Shown: positions 7,416-8,974 of the stretch, piece by piece
Position numbering within the stretch: position 1 is the stretch's first letter
How the letters are laid out: each line of letters begins with the position of its first letter
Assembly (NCBI GenBank): GCA_013203065.1
Contig: JABMQV010000044.1
Span: forward strand, 1-8,974
DNA: 8,974 nt
Source: Desulfobacteraceae bacterium
Lineage (GTDB): Bacteria > Desulfobacterota > DSM-4660 > Desulfatiglandales > Desulfatiglandaceae
Reading direction: 5' to 3'
Position numbers and translations under genes: made by a program
The notes under the pieces: generated by a model
Told to the model about the DNA's origin: nothing
The model's database searches: none
Seen by the model: only the letters and a program-made list of their open reading frames with translations

Positions 7416-7649
7416 TCACCCACCTGCCATGGGTGGAAAAACCGTCACCGTATCACCATCGGCCAGCACGGTGTCATTCTGGCAGTGGTATCCATTGACC
7501 AATATCACCCGGTTGACTGAAGGGGGAATTCCAAGCGCCTCCACCAAGCCATGGACAGTGGTACCAACCTCAAGATCCGAGGGAAATGTGCCTTCCTGGC
7601 CAGGACCATATTGTTTCAGGTTGGAAAATAGGCGAATCTTGACTCTCAT
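7416..7649 (-). CDS. moaD: MoaD/ThiS-family sulfur carrier, probably for the AOR pterin cofactor
   Basis: The 77-residue protein has the length and ubiquitin-like pattern of MoaD: beta strand MRVKIRLFSNLKQY, helix TTVHGLVEALGI (30-41), NRVILVNGYHCQND (46-59), DGDTVTVFPP (64-73), and the diagnostic C-terminal Gly-Gly (MAGG). In this family the terminal Gly is activated by adenylation, made a thiocarboxylate, and donates sulfur to molybdopterin with MoaE. ATG 7649 has GGGGGAG about 8 bases upstream; the ATG 23 codons earlier (7718) has no SD and would add an unrelated extension. It is the first gene of the cluster that ends in AOR. Such MoaD-like proteins often accompany AOR genes, so a dedicated role in tungstopterin supply is likely. 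No MoaE or MoeB/ThiF partner is in the window. Confidence 0.85.
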   Translation of the reverse strand: MRVKIRLFSNLKQYGPGQEGTFPSDLEVGTTVHGLVEALGIPPSVNRVILVNGYHCQNDTVLADGDTVTVFPPMAGG

Positions 7650-7804
7650 CACCAAATCTCCCCCTGAGAAGGGCAAGGCGGACCTCCCCGAATGCGTCTC
7701 CTCTGCCGTTTTTCCCATTAAATCCGGGCCTGTGGGGTACTTGAATAACCCGAACCCTGCCTTTGGCCAATTCTTCTGGCCGGTCCCCAGGGAGTTTCAT
7801 TTTT

Positions 7805-7833
7805 TTGACATATATGCGTCTTTTTTGTATAAG
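7805..7833 (+). promoter_or_regulatory. Sigma-70-type promoter for the aldolase
   Basis: TTGACA (7805-7810, perfect) and TATAAG (7828-7833, 5 of 6) are separated by the optimal 17 bases. A start near 7840 is expected, giving a 5' leader of roughly 265 bases before ATG 8105. The T-rich upstream and spacer sequence is consistent with a strong promoter. Its -10 overlaps the -10 of the opposing candidate promoter. Confidence 0.65.
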
Positions 7834-7852
7834 GCCTGCTGCGTAGAGTCAA
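7826..7852 (-). promoter_or_regulatory. Possible overlapping minus-strand promoter for moaD
   Basis: On the minus strand TTGACT (7847-7852) and TATACA (7826-7831) are 15 bases apart, which is short. The -35 lies in the left arm of the 9-bp inverted repeat, and the -10 overlaps the aldolase -10. If real, the two promoters cannot both be bound by RNA polymerase at once. Confidence 0.3.
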
Positions 7853-7920
7853 CCAAATTGTATGAATCTTACGGACGAGCCAATCGATTCTGTGACTCTA
7901 CCCTGGAGTGGTAAATTTGG
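7843..7920 (+). promoter_or_regulatory. Inverted repeat and possible pseudoknot at the 5' end of the aldolase leader
   Basis: GTAGAGTCA (7843-7851) and TGACTCTAC (7893-7901) are perfect inverted arms. Nested inside is GAATC/GATTC (7864-7868 with 7886-7890). CCAAATT (7853-7859), in the outer loop, is complementary to AATTTGG (7914-7920) beyond the right arm, which in RNA would make an H-type pseudoknot. AGCCAA (7878-7883) could pair with TTGGCT (7917-7922) as an alternative. The structure would begin about three bases after the predicted transcription start. The same arms could instead be an operator, with centres 50 bp apart. RNA versus DNA function is not settled by the sequence. Confidence 0.45.
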
Positions 7921-8060
7921 CTTACAAAAGTTTCCATTCTTTACCCGACCGTTGAACTGTGACATTCTGCGTCATCTCATGATGTTAAGAGATATCCTGA
8001 TCATAAAAGACAACAGCGTAATTATGGTGGATTTTCTCTACGTTATTTATTAAGGAGATA

Positions 8061-8085
8061 GTTTCTCAAGAAGTTTGGGAGAAAC
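8061..8085 (+). promoter_or_regulatory. Small hairpin upstream of the aldolase start
   Basis: GTTTCTC (8061-8067) and GAGAAAC (8079-8085) form a 7-bp stem with an 11-base loop. The TTTCTC part could alternatively pair with the GAGA of the AAGGAG at 8052-8057. The two folds exclude each other. There is no U-tract, so this is not a terminator. Confidence 0.4.
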
Positions 8086-8104
8086 AATCGGGGGGTTTTG
8101 GGAA

Positions 8105-8908
8105 ATGATGACAGAAAGGATCAGACAGTTTAAAAAGATGCTCAAGGACGGCTATGTGGTTGGCCCATTTTCAAAGACTTTAGACCCTGCGTTTATTGAA
8201 ATCATGGGGCATGCCGGGTGTGATTTTGTTATTCTTGATCTAGAGCATGGGCCAAACAGCGTGGAGACGGCCCAGAATTTGATTCGCGCAGCGCAGGTGG
8301 CCAACCTCTTTCCCATTGTGAGGGTCAAGGGAAAGGACTCTTCGACCATAGGAGAGGTCTTAGATATTGGCGCGGGAGGGATTCATGTCCCTCAAATCAC
8401 AGACGCGAAGGCGGCAAGCGATGTTATGCAGCTGGCCAAATTTGCGCCTGATGGCATGAGAGGGGTTTGTCGGTTTGTGAGGGCGGCAGGTTATTCGTCG
8501 CAGGATCGTTTCCAATATTTTGAGGAGGCAAATGAGGCTGTTGTCGTCTTGGGACTGGAAGGAACCGAGGCCCTGGAAAATGTGGATCAGATCATCGCGG
8601 TTGAGGGAATTGACATCATCTTTGTGGGGCCCTATGATCTGTCACAGTCACTGGGAATCACAGGACAGATAGATGACCCCCTTGTGGCAGAGGAGATGAA
8701 GAAAATCATTCACAAATGTGTCCCAAAAGGAATTGCTGTCGGGACCTTTGTTGAAACAATTGAAAGCGCCAAGAAGTGGAGAGATCTGGGGGTCAAGTAT
8801 CTCTGCTATTCAGTGGATGTGGGTATATTCCATGATGCCTGTCAGGAGATCATTTACCAAATAAACTCGGCGGTGATAAGAAGTCGCTTTTCCGAGAGAG
8901 GGCTATAG
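8105..8908 (+). CDS. HpcH/HpaI-family class II (pyruvate-type) aldolase
   Basis: The 267-residue protein matches the length and motifs of the HpaI/GarL/RhmA group. These cytoplasmic, divalent-metal enzymes reversibly cleave 2-keto-(3-deoxy)-4-hydroxy acids to pyruvate or a related ketoacid plus an aldehyde. Residues matching E. coli HpaI are visible: general-base His48 in DLEHGPN (45-51), Arg73 in PIVRV (70-74), and metal ligands Glu152 in LGLEGTEAL (149-157) and Asp178 in FVGPYDLS (173-180). IPhVPQ-like GGIHVPQITD is at 91-100. ATG 8105 (or 8108) matches the usual N-terminus. An in-frame TTG at 8075 would add ten atypical residues, and the strong AAGGAG at 8052-8057 is 17 bases before it. 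The gene is divergent from the transporter-AOR cluster, suggesting a shared pathway. Its exact substrate is unknown; citramalyl- or citrate-lyase-like activity is less likely from the motifs. Confidence 0.9.
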   Translation: MMTERIRQFKKMLKDGYVVGPFSKTLDPAFIEIMGHAGCDFVILDLEHGPNSVETAQNLIRAAQVANLFPIVRVKGKDSSTIGEVLDIGAGGIHVPQITDAKAASDVMQLAKFAPDGMRGVCRFVRAAGYSSQDRFQYFEEANEAVVVLGLEGTEALENVDQIIAVEGIDIIFVGPYDLSQSLGITGQIDDPLVAEEMKKIIHKCVPKGIAVGTFVETIESAKKWRDLGVKYLCYSVDVGIFHDACQEIIYQINSAVIRSRFSERGL

Positions 8909-8937
8909 AGAAATTCCCCTTGTGAATCAAGGACAAA

Positions 8938-8974
8938 GTGACCACAACATATGTGGCATCAGACCGGATTGCGG
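8938..8974 (+). CDS. Probable start of a downstream gene (partial, cut by window end)
   Basis: A GTG at 8938 lies 29 bases after the aldolase stop, with AAGGA four bases before it, and opens a frame reading M-TTTYVASDRIA to the window end. The short spacing and the hydrophobic strand followed by charged residues fit the start of a cytoplasmic enzyme in the same operon. Twelve residues are too few to name a family. Competing starts are GTG 8922 and ATG 8951 in other frames. Confidence 0.35.
   Translation, partial: MTTTYVASDRIA

Larger units (their letters stand above)
7650..8104. promoter_or_regulatory. Divergent intergenic control region
   Basis: These 455 bp separate the minus-strand moaD-transporter-AOR cluster from the plus-strand aldolase. 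They hold overlapping divergent promoters around 7805-7852, a 9-bp inverted repeat with possible pseudoknot (7843-7920), a small hairpin near the aldolase start (8061-8085) and a GGCCA/TGGCC hairpin (7765-7781) on the moaD side. The 63-codon plus-strand frame at 7862-8053 has no ribosome-binding site and reads through the inverted repeat, so I do not call it. I could not recognise a molybdenum or tungsten cofactor riboswitch by eye on the moaD side. Confidence 0.6.

Noticed and set aside
7650..7718. 23-residue N-terminal extension of the MoaD-like protein from ATG 7718
   Set aside because: No SD before it, while ATG 7649 has GGGGGAG at good spacing and matches the family N-terminus.
7650..7800. 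Molybdenum or tungsten cofactor riboswitch upstream of moaD
   Set aside because: Some short GC-rich stems are present, but I could not match the conserved core by eye. A covariance search with the Moco RNA model (RF01055) would decide.
7862..8053. 63-codon plus-strand frame in the aldolase leader, whose stop TAA overlaps AAGGAG
   Set aside because: No ribosome-binding site at any in-frame start, composition not protein-like, and it runs through the inverted repeat; kept only as a remote leader-peptide possibility.
7652..8104. Sigma-54 promoter in the divergent region
   Set aside because: No GG-N10-GC pair with acceptable flanks was found near either gene.
8918..8956. CCTTG/CAAGG hairpin and CCACA/TGTGG palindrome after the aldolase
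   Set aside because: Five-base arms with no U-tract; too weak for a terminator, and they overlap the probable next gene.

Overview
The window looks like part of a chromosome from an anaerobic bacterium, most likely a member of the Desulfobacterota (sulfate-reducing or syntrophic deltaproteobacterial type). This inference rests on a tungsten-type aldehyde:ferredoxin oxidoreductase (AOR), a decayed C-terminal receiver domain of a kind common in hybrid histidine kinases of that group, moderate GC content and clear Shine-Dalgarno (SD) sites. No phage, transposon, CRISPR, tRNA or rRNA was seen.

Layout. Positions 1-214 hold the minus-strand remnant of a receiver domain with no start ATG and no phospho-acceptor Asp. 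A 58-codon ORF at 277-453 (+) is unrecognised; its stop codon directly abuts the stop of the AOR gene. From about 7650 down to 454 lies one minus-strand cluster. In transcription order it encodes a MoaD-like sulfur carrier, a periplasmic sugar-type binding protein, a two-domain ABC ATPase, two RbsC-type permeases that overlap or nearly overlap, and the AOR. A 455-bp divergent intergenic region follows (7650-8104). On the plus strand come an HpcH/HpaI-type class II aldolase (8105-8908) and a probable second gene cut by the window end (from 8938).

How the genes may work together (inference). The ABC system imports a sugar, polyol or related compound. The aldolase can cleave a 2-keto-3-deoxy acid to pyruvate or a related ketoacid plus an aldehyde. 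The AOR can oxidise that aldehyde to the acid and reduce ferredoxin. The MoaD-like protein would help build the tungsto- or molybdopterin cofactor the AOR needs. The substrate cannot be read from sequence, and no kinase, dehydratase or regulator lies in the window.

Regulation. A near-consensus promoter (TTGACA-N17-TATAAG) reads toward the aldolase and overlaps a weaker minus-strand promoter toward moaD. Just downstream is a perfect 9-bp inverted repeat, which could be an operator or the first stem of a pseudoknotted 5' leader RNA. Between the binding-protein and ATPase genes there is a 20-bp hairpin that pairs fully only on the operon transcript, next to a 19-bp tandem repeat. These non-coding structures and the transporter-AOR-aldolase combination are the least explained parts of the window.
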